In this document: in pieces, positions 20,655 to 32,417 of the stretch | Layout: each line of letters opens with the position of its first letter | Position numbering within the stretch: position 1 is the stretch's first letter | Assembly: GCA_039545355.1 (NCBI GenBank) | Contig: BCJJ01000008.1 | Span: 1,096,609-1,160,608, forward strand | Direction of reading: 5' to 3' | From: Trichosporon coremiiforme | Lineage: Eukaryota; Basidiomycota; Tremellomycetes; Trichosporonales; Trichosporonaceae | DNA length: 64,000 nt | Notes under the pieces: model-generated | Database searches by the model: none | What the model saw: only the letters and a program-made list of their open reading frames with translations | What the model was told of the DNA's origin: nothing | Made by a program: the position numbers and the translations under genes

Positions 20655-23600
20655 CTAGGTCGAGAGACAGCCTACGTCAAAGTCGTCCGTGAAGAGGCGG
20701 TCAAAGACGTCGCCGTGCACGAACTGCGGGAGCGGACGCATGCTGACCTCGCCCGCGGCCTGGCGCTGCTCGTACTCGACCTCGTAGATGGCGCGGAGGG
20801 AGCGAATTACGTTGTACACGCCAAAGATGAAGCCGAGGTCGGGCTTGGTCGCCGACTTGGGCGGGAAGCGGGCGAGCTGCAGCCCCGTCTTCGGGTCTGT
20901 GATCGCGAGATAGCCCTTGCCGAGGTTCGGGGGGTCCTTGATGTTCGGCGGGTATGGGAACTCGATGTCCTGGCCTGTTGTCGTGTGCGCGAAATCGACG
21001 ATGCGCACGACAATCTCGCCACGGATCTTGCGCCCGTCCTTCGGCTGTGACACGTCGACCGAGCGCGACCGCCGGTTCTGCGTATCCCGCGAGTGCGACG
21101 GGCGAGAGGACGTCCGCTGACTAGGGAACTCACCCCGGTCAGACAGGTACCGCACGTGCTTCGTGAAGTATTCCTGGACCTCGGCGTCGCCGTCGTAGAT
21201 CAGCAATAGCGAGCAGCCGTAGAACCGGAACCCGTTCAGCTTGAGCAAGATCGCCGCAAGCGTGTACAGCTTCTGCATGAGGACTGGCACCTGGTCAATG
21301 AGCATGCGCCCGCCGTCAGACAGAAACGCCTTCATGACGCGCGGGAAGTCCTCCGTCTTAAGGGAACGCCCCTTGTACTTGTTCTTGGCCATGTACTCTT
21401 GCGTGGCGTTGTTCCACACCTGCATGCCGCACATGCGGACGCCTAACGTGCGGGACGTCGTCGCGTCGCACTTCTTGCGCTGGCTCTGCTTCTTCAGAGG
21501 TGTCGCGTCGTAGCCGTACTGCCGCGTTCCCATCTTCAGGTCGAGCACGCAGGGCTTCTTCAGCCGCCCGGTCAAGTCCTCCATGAAGATGAATAGCTCT
21601 TGCCGGCTTGAGTCGTCGACGATGGATGGCGGGATCGAAGGCGATGGCGGGAACGAGCCGCCGTTGGGCAGGGGCGAGCCCTCGCCCTTGAGCGACTCTG
21701 TGCGGAGCGACTCTGCGCGGACAGACTCTGCGCGGACAGACTCTGCGCGGACAGACTCTGCACGGACAGACTCGTTGCCCTTGACGGACAGCATTTCCAG
21801 TCGGTCGTCCTCGGACCGCGAAGACGCGCCACGACGTTGGGTACTGCGCGGAGGGCCCATCGAGAGGTGGTCGTCGTCCATAGCAAAGACACCGCGCTCA
21901 GAGCTGTCGTCCCGCCTGCCATCACCGCCCGTCTTCCGTCCCCCGCGGTAACCGTCACCGCCGACAACGACGTCGCTCCGTGACCGTCGGACCTCGGGCT
22001 TGTTCGAAGAGTCAACACTGCCCTGCGGCCGGCGTCGTGGTGTCGACTCGACGCTGAGACCGTCGTTCTCGTGCTCGTCGTCCGCATCGTCGTCGAGGTG
22101 CCTGTGGAAGTGCGTCCGGCTCTTCTTCAGCCGCTTCAGGATCGAAGCAAACACGTGATCCTTCAGCTTATTGTTGACCGTTGTCGAGCCGGTGCCGCAG
22201 AACGGAGGGGCCGGCGAGTTGAAGCCACCGCCGGCGGTACCTGGTAAGCCGTCCATGCTGGCGTACAGCCGGTTGTGTCGGTTCAGGGCGGGCGTCGAGC
22301 TGGTATGATGCAATTGCGGCACCTTAAAACGTGATTGCGGGCTGGCGGGAGAGTGCGCAGGTGTCCACGGGTCCTCACGGCCAAGTCGGGCGGGGATAGC
22401 CGTTCCGTGATAAGACGAAGTCGGTCCGTCTTGGTCGTGCAGGGACAGGCGTCCAAACGAGCTCGAGGGCGAGAACGACCCGTGATGGGACCCGAAGGAT
22501 CTGGCCGAGGATCCGCGCGGCCCGTTCTCGTCCTCACCCCCGCTTCGGCGCGATCGACGTCCACGGCTCTCGGAACCCGTGGACCTGAACAGCCAGTCCG
22601 GCACGACATGTCGGTTGACGTCAAGCATGACTTCTGGGACTTCCTCCACTTCCGTATCGGAAATTTCAGACCTGATCGTCGCGGGTCGTCCGGCTGGTGT
22701 GGGGGGCACAGATGTGTACGGGGACAGCGTCTGATCGCGCTCAGCTGCTGGGGTTCCCGAGCCCTCTGTGACCGTGCGACACGAACGTCGATAATTAACG
22801 AGCATGACCCCAAGGTATCGGGGGATGAAGGGCAGTAGCGCTGGCGCCAGTCGTTCGATGTCCTCGTAGATGATGTTCTCGCGGCCGACGAGAGGCTTGC
22901 AGATGGCGGCGCGGGTAAACTGGTAGATGCTGCTGTGGCCGCCGACCTTGTGGCCGTACGGCTGCAGTGGCACAGCAATGTGCTCCTCGTCAGAGTCCGT
23001 CTCGCTGCCCCAGTTGGACAGAATCGAGTCCAAATCGGAAGAGCTCGAGGTCGACCAGTCGTCGTCTTCTTCCTCAAACGAGGTCGTCGGCTGCTCGTCT
23101 CGGGTGAGGGTCAATGAACGGCGCGGGGAGGTGATATCGTGCTCGGACTGAAGGTCGTCGAGTCGTCGATCGAGAGGAACGAGTTCGGATGGGGTCAAGG
23201 ACGGGCTCTCCGAGGTGACCTCCTCCTTCTTGGCCCATACTGGTTCCTTCAGGTGACTCCAGTCCGCAGGCGGCTCAGGTTCTTCCTTCAAGTCGACTTC
23301 TCGATCTCGTTCAACGGTCGAGCGACGTTCCTGTGGCTTACGTGTCTCCTTGAACAAGCCCATGCCGATGCTGCCCTTTCGAGTCTGCTTCACCTGCGCG
23401 CAATGGTCCATGTCCTCCTTCGCTTCAGACAGAACTCGCAGCGCAGACTTCGGGAGGGTGACTTCCCCTCCACCGCTGGCACCGCGTCGAATGGCATCGC
23501 CTAGGCTGTTGTCGAAGTGCCGTCCGCCTAGCCGAACGTCGAGGCTCGGCTCCTTCGATTTGCTCCTAGCAAGTGAGAACTTCGAATCTGTTGAGTAGTG

Positions 23601-24146
23601 CGGAAGATAGAACTTGTTGCCGACGCTGGCGCTCGTGGTGGCCTGCTGGTTCGGGAGGCGTAGCGAGTTGGCGCGCGCACGGAACGTCTTCGGTCGAAGT
23701 GGGGAGCGTGAGGAAGATGGGTCGTTGGGTTCCTCGACTTCATCGTCCTCCTCAAGCTCGTCGTCGACTTCGTCCTCGGCCGAGGCCATGGTGTTGCGGC
23801 GGCCCCTAGACTTGGAGCGAAGTGAGACGGTGACGCTGCCGACCTCGGGGTCCTGGTCGACCGCCTTCATCTTTCCCTTGCGAGTCCGGGAAATCGTCGG
23901 CGACAGGTTGGCCCGGTTTGTCGGGGATGGCGGCGAGAACGGGGAAGCCAGGTCGCCCATCTGTGCTGTTCGTGAGGAGAAAGCTTTAGGTGGTGATGAG
24001 GGAGAAGTGATGATCCTTGTCGGGGGCGTTGCGTTCTGTTGAGGTGGGCGCTTGAGGGAGGAAGAGGAAGGCGGTGGGGAGGATTGGGATTGGGGTTGTG
24101 GAGGTCGTTGACGATGGCCCTCCGCTTGCTCTGTGACGGAGGGCAT
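20655..24146 (-). CDS. KCS1: Inositol hexakisphosphate kinase
   Basis: Makes diphosphoinositol pyrophosphates (5-InsP7) from InsP6, with roles in phosphate sensing, vacuole function and stress. A single 1163-residue frame. A long low-complexity, Ser/Pro-rich N-terminal half occupies about residues 1-850. The catalytic domain follows, with the family signature [14 protein letters not shown] (PxxxDxKxG) near residue 863, the conserved block [20 protein letters not shown], and the metal-binding VRIVDFAHT near 1052. It closes with [11 protein letters not shown]. Length and layout fit fungal Kcs1. A TATATAC word and a CTGAC plus CAG acceptor just upstream suggest a 114-base intron in the 5' leader (24175-24288). 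A 15-bp tandem repeat (21692-21772) lies in the disordered part. Confidence 0.96.
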   Translation of the reverse strand: MPSVTEQAEGHRQRPPQPQSQSSPPPSSSSLKRPPQQNATPPTRIITSPSSPPKAFSSRTAQMGDLASPFSPPSPTNRANLSPTISRTRKGKMKAVDQDPEVGSVTVSLRSKSRGRRNTMASAEDEVDDELEEDDEVEEPNDPSSSRSPLRPKTFRARANSLRLPNQQATTSASVGNKFYLPHYSTDSKFSLARSKSKEPSLDVRLGGRHFDNSLGDAIRRGASGGGEVTLPKSALRVLSEAKEDMDHCAQVKQTRKGSIGMGLFKETRKPQERRSTVERDREVDLKEEPEPPADWSHLKEPVWAKKEEVTSESPSLTPSELVPLDRRLDDLQSEHDITSPRRSLTLTRDEQPTTSFEEEDDDWSTSSSSDLDSILSNWGSETDSDEEHIAVPLQPYGHKVGGHSSIYQFTRAAICKPLVGRENIIYEDIERLAPALLPFIPRYLGVMLVNYRRSCRTVTEGSGTPAAERDQTLSPYTSVPPTPAGRPATIRSEISDTEVEEVPEVMLDVNRHVVPDWLFRSTGSESRGRRSRRSGGEDENGPRGSSARSFGSHHGSFSPSSSFGRLSLHDQDGPTSSYHGTAIPARLGREDPWTPAHSPASPQSRFKVPQLHHTSSTPALNRHNRLYASMDGLPGTAGGGFNSPAPPFCGTGSTTVNNKLKDHVFASILKRLKKSRTHFHRHLDDDADDEHENDGLSVESTPRRRPQGSVDSSNKPEVRRSRSDVVVGGDGYRGGRKTGGDGRRDDSSERGVFAMDDDHLSMGPPRSTQRRGASSRSEDDRLEMLSVKGNESVRAESVRAESVRAESVRAESLRTESLKGEGSPLPNGGSFPPSPSIPPSIVDDSSRQELFIFMEDLTGRLKKPCVLDLKMGTRQYGYDATPLKKQSQRKKCDATTSRTLGVRMCGMQVWNNATQEYMAKNKYKGRSLKTEDFPRVMKAFLSDGGRMLIDQVPVLMQKLYTLAAILLKLNGFRFYGCSLLLIYDGDAEVQEYFTKHVRYLSDRGEFPSQRTSSRPSHSRDTQNRRSRSVDVSQPKDGRKIRGEIVVRIVDFAHTTTGQDIEFPYPPNIKDPPNLGKGYLAITDPKTGLQLARFPPKSATKPDLGFIFGVYNVIRSLRAIYEVEYEQRQAAGEVSMRPLPQFVHGDVFDRLFTDDFDVGCLST
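21692..21772 (-). repeat. In-frame 15-bp tandem repeat in KCS1
   Basis: About five consecutive copies of a 15-base unit (GACAGACTCTGCGCG on the plus strand), encoding repeated ESVRA pentapeptides, with degenerate flanking copies ([11 protein letters not shown]). Lies in the disordered linker ahead of the kinase domain; the unit length keeps the frame, so copy number can vary without breaking the gene. Confidence 0.9.
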
Positions 24147-27100
24147 GGTTCAAGAGGTGGTTAAGGCGTTGGAGCTGTATATAGAGGCGCGAGTCAGCGT
24201 ACGGAAAATGTTGGTGGACGCGCTTGCCGTTGCCACCAAGTCCATCCGAAGGGAACCGAGTGGACGTGCCGGGCAGAGCCGAACTCACCAAACACCACGG
24301 CGGTGCAAGCAGTCAGAGTCATTCCAAGGGCTGTTTCCAGCTATGACGAGGGGGGTCGGACTGGGTGCTGGCTGCGAATGAATTTTGAGTTGTGGGTGGA
24401 GGGAGTCGCGAAGGAGGGACGAACGTGGTGATCCCACGTTTCTGGAACAACTGATTGATAACAATCGCGGCCCTAAAGCTGAAAGGGGAAGGAGGGCTGG
24501 GCCTGGTGCGTTGGGTGGGAGTGGGCGGAGGGATGGACAGGGACGGTGATGTGCGGCGGGGCTGGATGCGGTGTTGTGCAGAAATATGAGTGGTGGCGTG
24601 CAGTGCGTGAGTGTGAGTATGATGCAAGACGATGAGTCGCGAAGAGAAGAGAGATGGAATGAAGGGTCGGCGCAGGGCGTGTGGGTGGGTGGACTTTGTT
24701 ATTTGGTTTAGTGACGAGTGAGGACTGTTTGGAGTCCGTGAGCCGCGAGGCTAGGGCTTAGGGCCTAGCCTGCAGCCTAAGCCTGGGCGTGCATGCACTG
24801 TACTTCGCGGTGCAGGCGTGTTGTCTGTGGGCCGCGGGGATCGAGGAGCCCGCGGTCAGGGTCCAGGCTCTCAGTCCAATTTCTTGATCGCGCTAATGCT
24901 CCCATTCCACTTCCACCACCGATTAGACATTCACAAGATCCGAATAGCCATATCTGTATGTCATTATTCAACCCCCAGTTCGCCGCAACCGGACACCGCA
25001 GCCTGACCCGCACTCGCGAACTCCGTTTCATCGGTTCAGTAACCCGTAGCGCCGTTGAGCGCCGTAGCTTGCGTAGTACGCAGCCCGTAAGCGCACGCAG
25101 GTACGCAGATCAGCGCCGCTCTTCTGTCCAGAGTTCTTCTGTTCGCGCGTTGTGCGTCATGTACGCCATGTGAAGCTTGTGAAAAAGCGAGAGCGAGCCG
25201 ATCCCCCTCCGATCAAGATGTACGTCACTGCCTCGAGCGCTCTTGCTCTTGTCACCTGCGCCATGGCATGTAGCCGTCAGCCAAGCCGGAACAGTCGGTT
25301 TTAGGCTCTCAAAAGATCATATTCGCTCCGCAATGTCAGGTGTGTCTGACATGTCTGACGCGCTGACGCTTTCCAACTTTTTGCACCCGGTTCAGAGTCT
25401 GCCGGCAACTGCCGGATACATGAACCGCATGCTGCAATGACGAGTTACTGCTTTTGAACAACCTCGGCGCAGCGACAGCTAACGACTGTGGTCCCATTAC
25501 CGCTCCATGTCACTCGCCCGCGCCTCACACGTGCGGCTAGCGTCGAGCAAGCTAGCGCCAGCGAACCAGCACCAACATTAATGACGCCGCGACGCCACTG
25601 CTTCACGCCTGCACACGCGTGCAGCCTGGCGCAGACCCAAGACCCCAATCTGTCGTTCTGCTTTCTGGCTATCAGCGGCGCGCGGCGCAGCGGTGTCCGC
25701 CGGCGTCTGCGGGCGCAGCGTCGAATCCAACGGAGCACACGGATCATTGAACCGCTAGCGTTCGCAGCTTATCTTCGTCAGCAACTCCCAAGACATAAGG
25801 GGAAGCACGCTGCCGCCGGACCACCAGAGGACCACCGGGGGAAACGGACCCGCAGACCCGGTTCCTCTGCACTAGCATACGTTAGCACATCGCATACCGC
25901 TGCATGCCGCCTGAGGCACTAGTCGGTTTCAACGTCTCTCTCAGGGAGGGAGCGGCCGACTGAATTCGGCGTGATGCGTGAGATGCCGGTTCGCAACTAC
26001 GCCTTCTGCTCTGATGCTTGATGAGAGAGGTTCGCAGAGCGTTACGGGGTGACAGCTTCCGGTGCCGGCGATCATCGGAAGTCGGGCGCGTCTCGCGTCG
26101 TGGCTCACTCGCTCGCATGACTGGGAGGCGTAGTGGACAGGGTGATGTCCTACACATTTCATGAGCTCATGAACGTAGTGGTTGATCGTCCGCTAGGGCT
26201 ATCGTTATCATCTCGCGTCGCTCGCATCGATCGTGTCCCTCGCTCATCACAGACCTCATGAAGCATCATGATATGACGGCCCTGAACCCTTATCGCATCA
26301 TCTGCCATCACGTCAAGGAACGACGTATGATCTGTCAAATGCAACAGCTGGCAGCTGAAGTGAACGTTGCCACCTTGCCACCTCGGGGTCTTCTCACTGT
26401 GCGTACCTCGGAAACTGATCTTCTCGGGACTGGTTCCCCTCGTTGCTTCCCGTCTAACCTGCTTCATCGCATCAAAACAACAGTTCTGCAGCACGCCATC
26501 AACGGTATCATGGTGGCACAGTCTTGTCTCACATGCGCGCATGGCTGGACCTGAGAAGCAGGACGAGGCACTCAGGTACAGCGGTCATGCGGTCCAAGCC
26601 GCAGTCGCCAACGATGAACCATGTTTGATGCGTAGCACGTCCTTCCGAACCACGCCGCACGTGGGCTGTTCATGCAGTGTGTCGTATTTGCACTGCGAGA
26701 TCTCGGCGCCGCAAGTCCGCTATTGTACTGTGATGCGCAGTGCCAAGCATCAGCGGAACCGCTGGTCGCTTGAGACATCGCACACCAGTGTCAGTCACTG
26801 AAGACTCACACGATCGAGAGACAGCAAGTCCCAAACACAACAACACACAGGGGCGGCGGCATGCAGCACGTACACATGTCGAGGGCCTGGCCATACAGCA
26901 GCGGCATTGTTTGGATTATGTGTGGTGGCCCACATCAGCCGGACCATGCTGGCCTTGCTGGCCAATGGACGCCGGCCACACAAGATGCCACGGACCCAGG
27001 CTGAGATGTCGGGACTGGCAGCAGTGAGATCCGGATGACGCTCTTCTGCACAAAACGTGCGCCATCGCAAGCTGTTTGTATTCACCACGAGATGGCAGAG

Positions 27101-28418
27101 GACGATGCGTGGCACAGCCGGCTGATCTGCAGACGAACAGGTCGCTGCCACGCACAGCCGCCGTCCAGCATGGCACACTCGGCGACCTCGGTAGACGCTT
27201 ACGGCAGCGGCGAGCCTGTGCTTCGCCACGCTTTACCCAGCTCTGAACGTTCGGCATGCTTTGCGGAGGCGGTGAAACCCCTCCTTCCAGACGTTTCTGG
27301 CTGGTCCTACCACGTCTACGATGCATTGTGCTCTTCCTCGCCCTGGTGCTGCAGTTGCAGAAGGAGGCTCCGATGTCGTTTGCCTGCGGTGATATCTGAG
27401 ATCGAGAATAGGCCTGCTGACACCTGACATTGCTGTGCTGGCTGGGTGGTAAAGTAGGCGCATGGGTCAGGGACGGTGAGCCTATAGGACGTCGACATTT
27501 GCCGCGCACGGTCCCGGATCCCTGGGACCCTCACCGCTGCCTCGGGCATGGCCACGGGAGCTCGGCGGTGAGTAAGCTTTAGCTGCGTCTCTGTCGTCGT
27601 GTGGTTGGTCTGCTCTTCGATCTCGCACTCTTGCATTCACTCGCCTTCGCACCCGTCCTTGCTTTTCCTTTCCTTCCTCCTAGTTCTACCTTCCTCCCCC
27701 GGCCCCCAGCTCGACATTTAAGGCGCACGCGTGACAGCCGTGTCCACCATCTTCTTCCCCCCCGCCCTTCTCCAGCAGCGCAAGAGGCTCATCCCTCTAA
27801 GCTCCCGCTCGCTTTTCCGAGGCGGCGACGCCGCCTCCAGCGCTCAACCTTCGATCGCGACACGACTCCATCCGTGATCCTCGACACCTTTGTGAGTATC
27901 GCGACCCATCGTACGTGGTATTTGGATCCGCAAACCGGTGCGCCCACAGGCCCACCTGACGTGCCATGGCAGGGCCCGCCAAGCCAGTGTCTGTGGACTG
28001 CGTGGTTCTCCGCGGGAATCACCGCAGCGCACCGCTGGCACACTACCAGCAAACTTGCGATGCGATATGAAGATATTCAGAAGTCGCGACAGCCAAGCGT
28101 GCCGGCCCCATCCTACGGGTTGGGGCTAGCAGAGCAAGGCAACAACATGTGCTAGACTTCATGCACCACCCTCTGATCGCATCGCATGTCACGCTGTTGT
28201 GTGATGGCCGCTGGCGCCGGCTTGCCCGAAGGCCAGCCGAGCCCGCCACCGGGCATTCCAGAACGGGCTCAATAACAGTGGCTCGCACCAGCCAGCCATA
28301 CAAGCCTTGGCTAGCCAAGCCCATCCCCAATCCTGCATTGCATCCAGGCGCTGACGACAACAGTTCCCTCTTTTGCATTCTTCATCCCCCATCCCTTCTC
28401 CATCCTTCATTCACCACC
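24147..28418. other. 4.3 kb gene-poor interval KCS1 / BSD2
   Basis: Divergent interval. The first 150 bases hold a probable KCS1 leader intron (24175-24288). From 24290 to about 27590 I see no frame with family features, codon bias like the neighbours or coherent splice signals on either strand; open frames stay under 150 codons and overlap one another. From 27595 the plus strand turns pyrimidine-rich, typical of a promoter/leader, leading to the BSD2 leader intron. No tRNA, rRNA or transposon hallmarks were found. A non-coding RNA cannot be excluded. Confidence 0.5.
27892..28363 (+). other. Candidate 472-nt intron in the BSD2 5' leader
   Basis: GTGAGTATC donor at 27892 and a strong acceptor context (CGCTGACGACAACAG) ending at 28363, 55 bases before the BSD2 ATG. 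The enclosed sequence contains no conserved coding block, and the upstream exon lies in the CT-rich leader. Much longer than coding introns here. Confidence 0.5.
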
Positions 28419-30032
28419 ATGCCTTCGACACCATATTCGGAGCTCCCCTCGGGCTCGCCACGACGATCCGTATCATTCCGACTACCCGCGTCATCAAGCC
28501 ACAGCCGGCGCCAGAGCATGGTCCCCGACCCCGAGGAGATGGACCGCGCCTTCGACGCCGACGACGACGATGAGCACAATTCGCACGAGGGTGCCCGCCT
28601 CCTCGGTGGTCCCGCCCATTCATCTCAGCCTACTTCAAGCGCCAACTCGCGCATGCCTGGCGACTACGACTTTGACCGTGACTACTTCCTCCCACCGCCG
28701 GGCTCACCGCCGCCGTTCGAGGACTACTCGGCCACGAATCCTGCGCCGGGAAATAGCAACGGCATTGTCCCGTCATCAAGTGACGTGCGGCGCCCGAAGC
28801 CGCCCCGACACTTCCTCGGCGGCATCCTCCCGCTCTCGTTTCTCCCACGGCAACGGGGACAGGACGAGCACGCCCATGGACCGGGTGTCGGTGGTGGACA
28901 GTCCGGAGTGTTCGCCAACCTGTCCGCGCGCCCTGACGGACAGCACGGCGGTGAGGGCGAGGAGGGCTCGGAGTGGGCAAACGAGAACGAGTCGAAGGAC
29001 GCCCCGCCGTCGTACCAGACTGCGCTCCGAGACGCCGTTCCGCCCTACTGGGACACGACTGTCGTGCTCCCGTCTTCGACTTCACCGTTCGGCCCCCTCT
29101 CGTCTTCGATTTCCGGTGATGAGATCCTCATCGACGGCATGCCTGCCGGCAATCTGTTCGGTTTCGTGTGGAACCTGGTCGTGTCGGCCGCGTTCTGGCT
29201 GCCGGGCTTCCTGCTCACGTACGTCCTGCACACGACGCACGCCGCTAAGCACGGCTCACGTGCTGGTCTCGGCGTCACGCTGCTCCGGTACGCGTTCCAC
29301 CTGCGCTCTGTCGCGCAGGAGCTGTTAAAGGCCGGCCACTTCCCTGGCGAGATGGAGGTTATTGACCCAGTCACGGGCAAGCTGGCAGGCGACAAGCAGG
29401 CGGAGGACATGCTGAAGAACTTTGGTTCTACGATCGAGTTCCCGCAGCCCTGGTCGCCACCGGCCGAGTGGGGCGGCGGCAACGAGACGTACATCATCCA
29501 CTCGCTCGAGGAGGCCGAGCACATTGTGCACAAGTATAACTACACTCTCCTCGATGTGGTCGGGCAGAGCGCGCCTGAGGTTGGCCGTGCCAACGAGTGG
29601 TTCTCCTTCATGCTCATGATCATTGGATGGTTCCTGATCCTCGCGAGCATTGGGGGATGGCTGCGCGTCAAGCGGTTCGAGTACAAGCTGCAAGCGGCGC
29701 AGCGCGAAAGCGAGGCGGCTCAGCGCGCGGCGCGAGGCGAGCACGAGCTCGAGCCCCACCCCGCCGACGACGACGGGGACATCCCCACGCGTGGCCAGGT
29801 CGGCCCCACCCAGCTCGCGTACTACACGGCAGCAATCACGCAGGCGCTGAACGGCGCACGCGAGATCCAGCGCGGGTTCTTCGGCATGCGCGGCCCGCGG
29901 CCGCCCGCGCGTGGCGATACGCTCTTCGCAGGCGACGACGACGAGCAGGACCTCCTCGAGGCACAAGGTTACGGCCTCGAGCCCATGTCTCAGGACAGCC
30001 CCAGCTCGCGCCGTCGCGGGCTCTGGGGTTAA
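28419..30032 (+). CDS. BSD2: Bsd2/Ndfip-family ubiquitin-ligase adaptor
   Basis: Membrane adaptor recruiting the Nedd4-type ligase Rsp5 to Golgi/endosomal cargo such as metal transporters. 537 residues from ATG 28419. The N-terminal half is cytosolic and disordered, with PPSY (DAPPSYQTAL) and a following VPPYW, the PY-type motifs that bind WW domains. The signature DUF2370 region comes next: GNLFGFVWNLVVSAAFWLPG, the span after it, and a final span WFSFMLMIIGWFLILASIGG, which gives the usual three membrane segments. A charged cytosolic tail closes the protein. The longer in-frame ATG at 28149 lies inside the candidate leader intron and is rejected. The gene is convergent with dihydroxyacetone kinase, 218 bases apart. 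Confidence 0.9.
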   Translation: MPSTPYSELPSGSPRRSVSFRLPASSSHSRRQSMVPDPEEMDRAFDADDDDEHNSHEGARLLGGPAHSSQPTSSANSRMPGDYDFDRDYFLPPPGSPPPFEDYSATNPAPGNSNGIVPSSSDVRRPKPPRHFLGGILPLSFLPRQRGQDEHAHGPGVGGGQSGVFANLSARPDGQHGGEGEEGSEWANENESKDAPPSYQTALRDAVPPYWDTTVVLPSSTSPFGPLSSSISGDEILIDGMPAGNLFGFVWNLVVSAAFWLPGFLLTYVLHTTHAAKHGSRAGLGVTLLRYAFHLRSVAQELLKAGHFPGEMEVIDPVTGKLAGDKQAEDMLKNFGSTIEFPQPWSPPAEWGGGNETYIIHSLEEAEHIVHKYNYTLLDVVGQSAPEVGRANEWFSFMLMIIGWFLILASIGGWLRVKRFEYKLQAAQRESEAAQRAARGEHELEPHPADDDGDIPTRGQVGPTQLAYYTAAITQALNGAREIQRGFFGMRGPRPPARGDTLFAGDDDEQDLLEAQGYGLEPMSQDSPSSRRRGLWG

Positions 30033-30250
30033 TCCACAGTTGTAAATTTCAGTTGTATACACCTTTTCTCTACCATAGACAAGACAACAACAGTTAACGC
30101 ATTAAGTGATTATAGGATCCGGACGCGATCACCTAGACTTCTCATGTTAGGATTTGCATTGGCACATTTCCTTCTGAGCTGCATTCGGCCTACTTCTACT
30201 GTGACTGTGGGGACTGCGGGTTGAGCAAGGGAGATCTTAATTCTGGCGGA

Positions 30251-32159
30251 CTAGTTCCCCGCCAGCCCCTCGAAGATGAGAGCGAGACCGTAAGCGCCGG
30301 GGTCAGGGACGTTCTCCTTCTTGAGCTGTTCCTGGTCGACGTACGCCGCGCGGCCCGACGTCGCAGCGAGCTTCTTCGTGTTCTCCGCCGCGTCCTTGGC
30401 CTTGGCCGCTGCCTCCTTTGCGCTGGCGCCGCTGCTCAGCGCATCCGTGAACGCGACGAGGGGGTCGACGAGCGTCCGGCTAGGCGGGCGCGCCTTGGTG
30501 TATCCGAGCAGCGTGTCGCGGGCCTTGGCGGCGGCGTCGGCCCACTTCTTCGCATTGACTTGACCGTCGCCCGAATCGAGGGCCTTGGCAAGCGCACTGA
30601 AGAAGATGGCGTACAGCGCTCCAGACGTGCCGCCCATGTCGCGCTCGATCGTGTCTGACACGGTGCGGACGGAGTTGACCACGTCGTCCGGCTGCACCTT
30701 GCCGGCCTTGATGTCGCGGAGGATCGCCTCCGCCCCAGCCTTGAGCGTCAGCCCGCAATCGCCGTCACCCGCCACTGTGTCGAAGCGCGTGATCTCGGGC
30801 TCGGCCCTGATCACTGCCTCGCACGCGCGCTCGATAGCCGGGATGAACTCGCTGCCGGCTTTCAGATTCGACGCGGGGCGCTGCTCGGCGCCGGCGCTTT
30901 TCGGCGTCACCTGCGGCTTGGAGCGCGGGACAGTCGGGGGCTTCCAGCCCGGCGCGCTGCTGTCCGCATCGACGCCGGCAAGGATCGCGTCCTTCGCGTC
31001 CGCGAGGCGCAAGAGCGTGATACTGAAGCCGGGCATGTCCAGCGAGGTCATGAAAGTGCCGACGAAGAGGCGGACGACCTTGATACCTGCGCCCTGGACG
31101 GCGTCAAGGACGAAGGGAACGAGGCCGACGAGCTCGAGCTCGCTCATCCCGCCCAGGTTGTTGAGCATGACGACCGTCTCGTCACCCTTGGCCCACGGGA
31201 CGAAGGCACGCTCCTTGTCCCCCGTGTCGGTCAGGAGCTTGACCATGTGGTCGATCAGCTCCTTCTTCTGCTGCTGTGGGTAGCGCTTGAGACCGGGCTC
31301 GTTGTGGATGCCCATGCCCAACTCGAACTCGCCCATCGCCATCTTCTCGCTGCTGTCCGGCTTGGTCCCCGGCACGTGGCAGTGAGCGAACGACGCACCG
31401 ATGGTCGCGACGTTGTCGGCGACCGTCTGCGCGAGCTTCTTTACGTCCGCCAGCGACTTGCCCTGCGCAGCCGCGTGACCAGCGACCTTGTACACGAGCG
31501 TGGTGCCGGCGAGGCCGCGGCGGCCGACAAGCTCGCCCTGCGAGCGCGGGACCGCGACGTCGTCACCGACAACGAGGAACTCGACGTTGCTCGCAGCGCT
31601 CTCGCCGGCCATGCCGAAGTGCAGTACGTCGCCCGTGTAGCGCTTCACGACGACGAGGGTGCTGTTGTCAGTTGCAAGCGGGGGTTTCACAACTCACCCC
31701 TTCTCGTTCTCGACGAGCGACAGCGCACGGCGCACCTGGTTCGCATTCGGCGAGGCGAAGATGTTCCCGCCGACGGCCGCGGTCAGCGAGTTCGTGCCGA
31801 CCATGCCGGCGTGCGAGGGCTCGTGGCCCGAACCGCCGCCTGAGATCAGCGCGACCTTGCTCTTGTCGGGAGAAGCAATGTGGAGGACTGCGTGTTAGCT
31901 ATGGAATCCGCTGTACCCGAAACTGAGAATTGAACGACAGGATGAAGACTTGGTGGTCCGGAGAGGAGCACCGTCTTCCTGTCTGCTGGACGGAGGAAGA
32001 CATCTCAACGCAGGTGGGAACGTGGGTGCGAGGGAAGACAATCCGCGATCACTCACTGCGGTACTCTTCATCGACGCTGACGGTCGAGTCGGCGCAAGCA
32101 AGGCCGCGGAGGTAGTCGAGGGGAAGCTGGGCAGCGTCGTCGGCCCAGTGGGAGGTCAT
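30251..32159 (-). CDS. DAK1: Dihydroxyacetone kinase (DhaK-DhaL)
   Basis: ATP-dependent kinase converting dihydroxyacetone to its phosphate, used in glycerol catabolism and detoxification. Three exons: 32057-32159, 31698-31887 and 30251-31661, giving 567 residues, close to yeast Dak1/2. The N-terminal DhaK domain has ALISGGGSGHEPSHAGMVG and the substrate-binding His in GMGIHNEPG. The DhaL domain has the Mg-ATP motif DTVAGDGDCGLTL and DMGGTSGALY. The second intron is only 36 bases. The start MTSHWADDAAQLPLDYLRGL matches family N-termini. DAK1 and DAK2 of yeast cannot be told apart here. Confidence 0.96.
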
Positions 32160-32417
32160 GGTGGATGATGCGGAGTCAGCATGAGCGGACTGCGGGCCGC
32201 GGTGTAGTGCAAGTGTGCCGATGGTGCGACTGGCCGGAGCGTCATCTGACGTAGCTACAGCCAGTCACCGCCAGTTACAGCCGAGCCGTTAGTTGCCGAT
32301 CCTTCCCCATCAACAAACAGCACCCTCGTTTCACCATCCGCTCCGATCACGGATAACCACCCGGGCACACTGGGTACTTCATTCACATGCATGTTACTTC
32401 AGACTACAACGCGGCTC

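Noticed and set aside
27601..28155. 184-codon plus-strand frame with a hydrophobic start upstream of BSD2
   Set aside because: Better explained as CT-rich leader plus leader intron of BSD2; the frame crosses a good donor.
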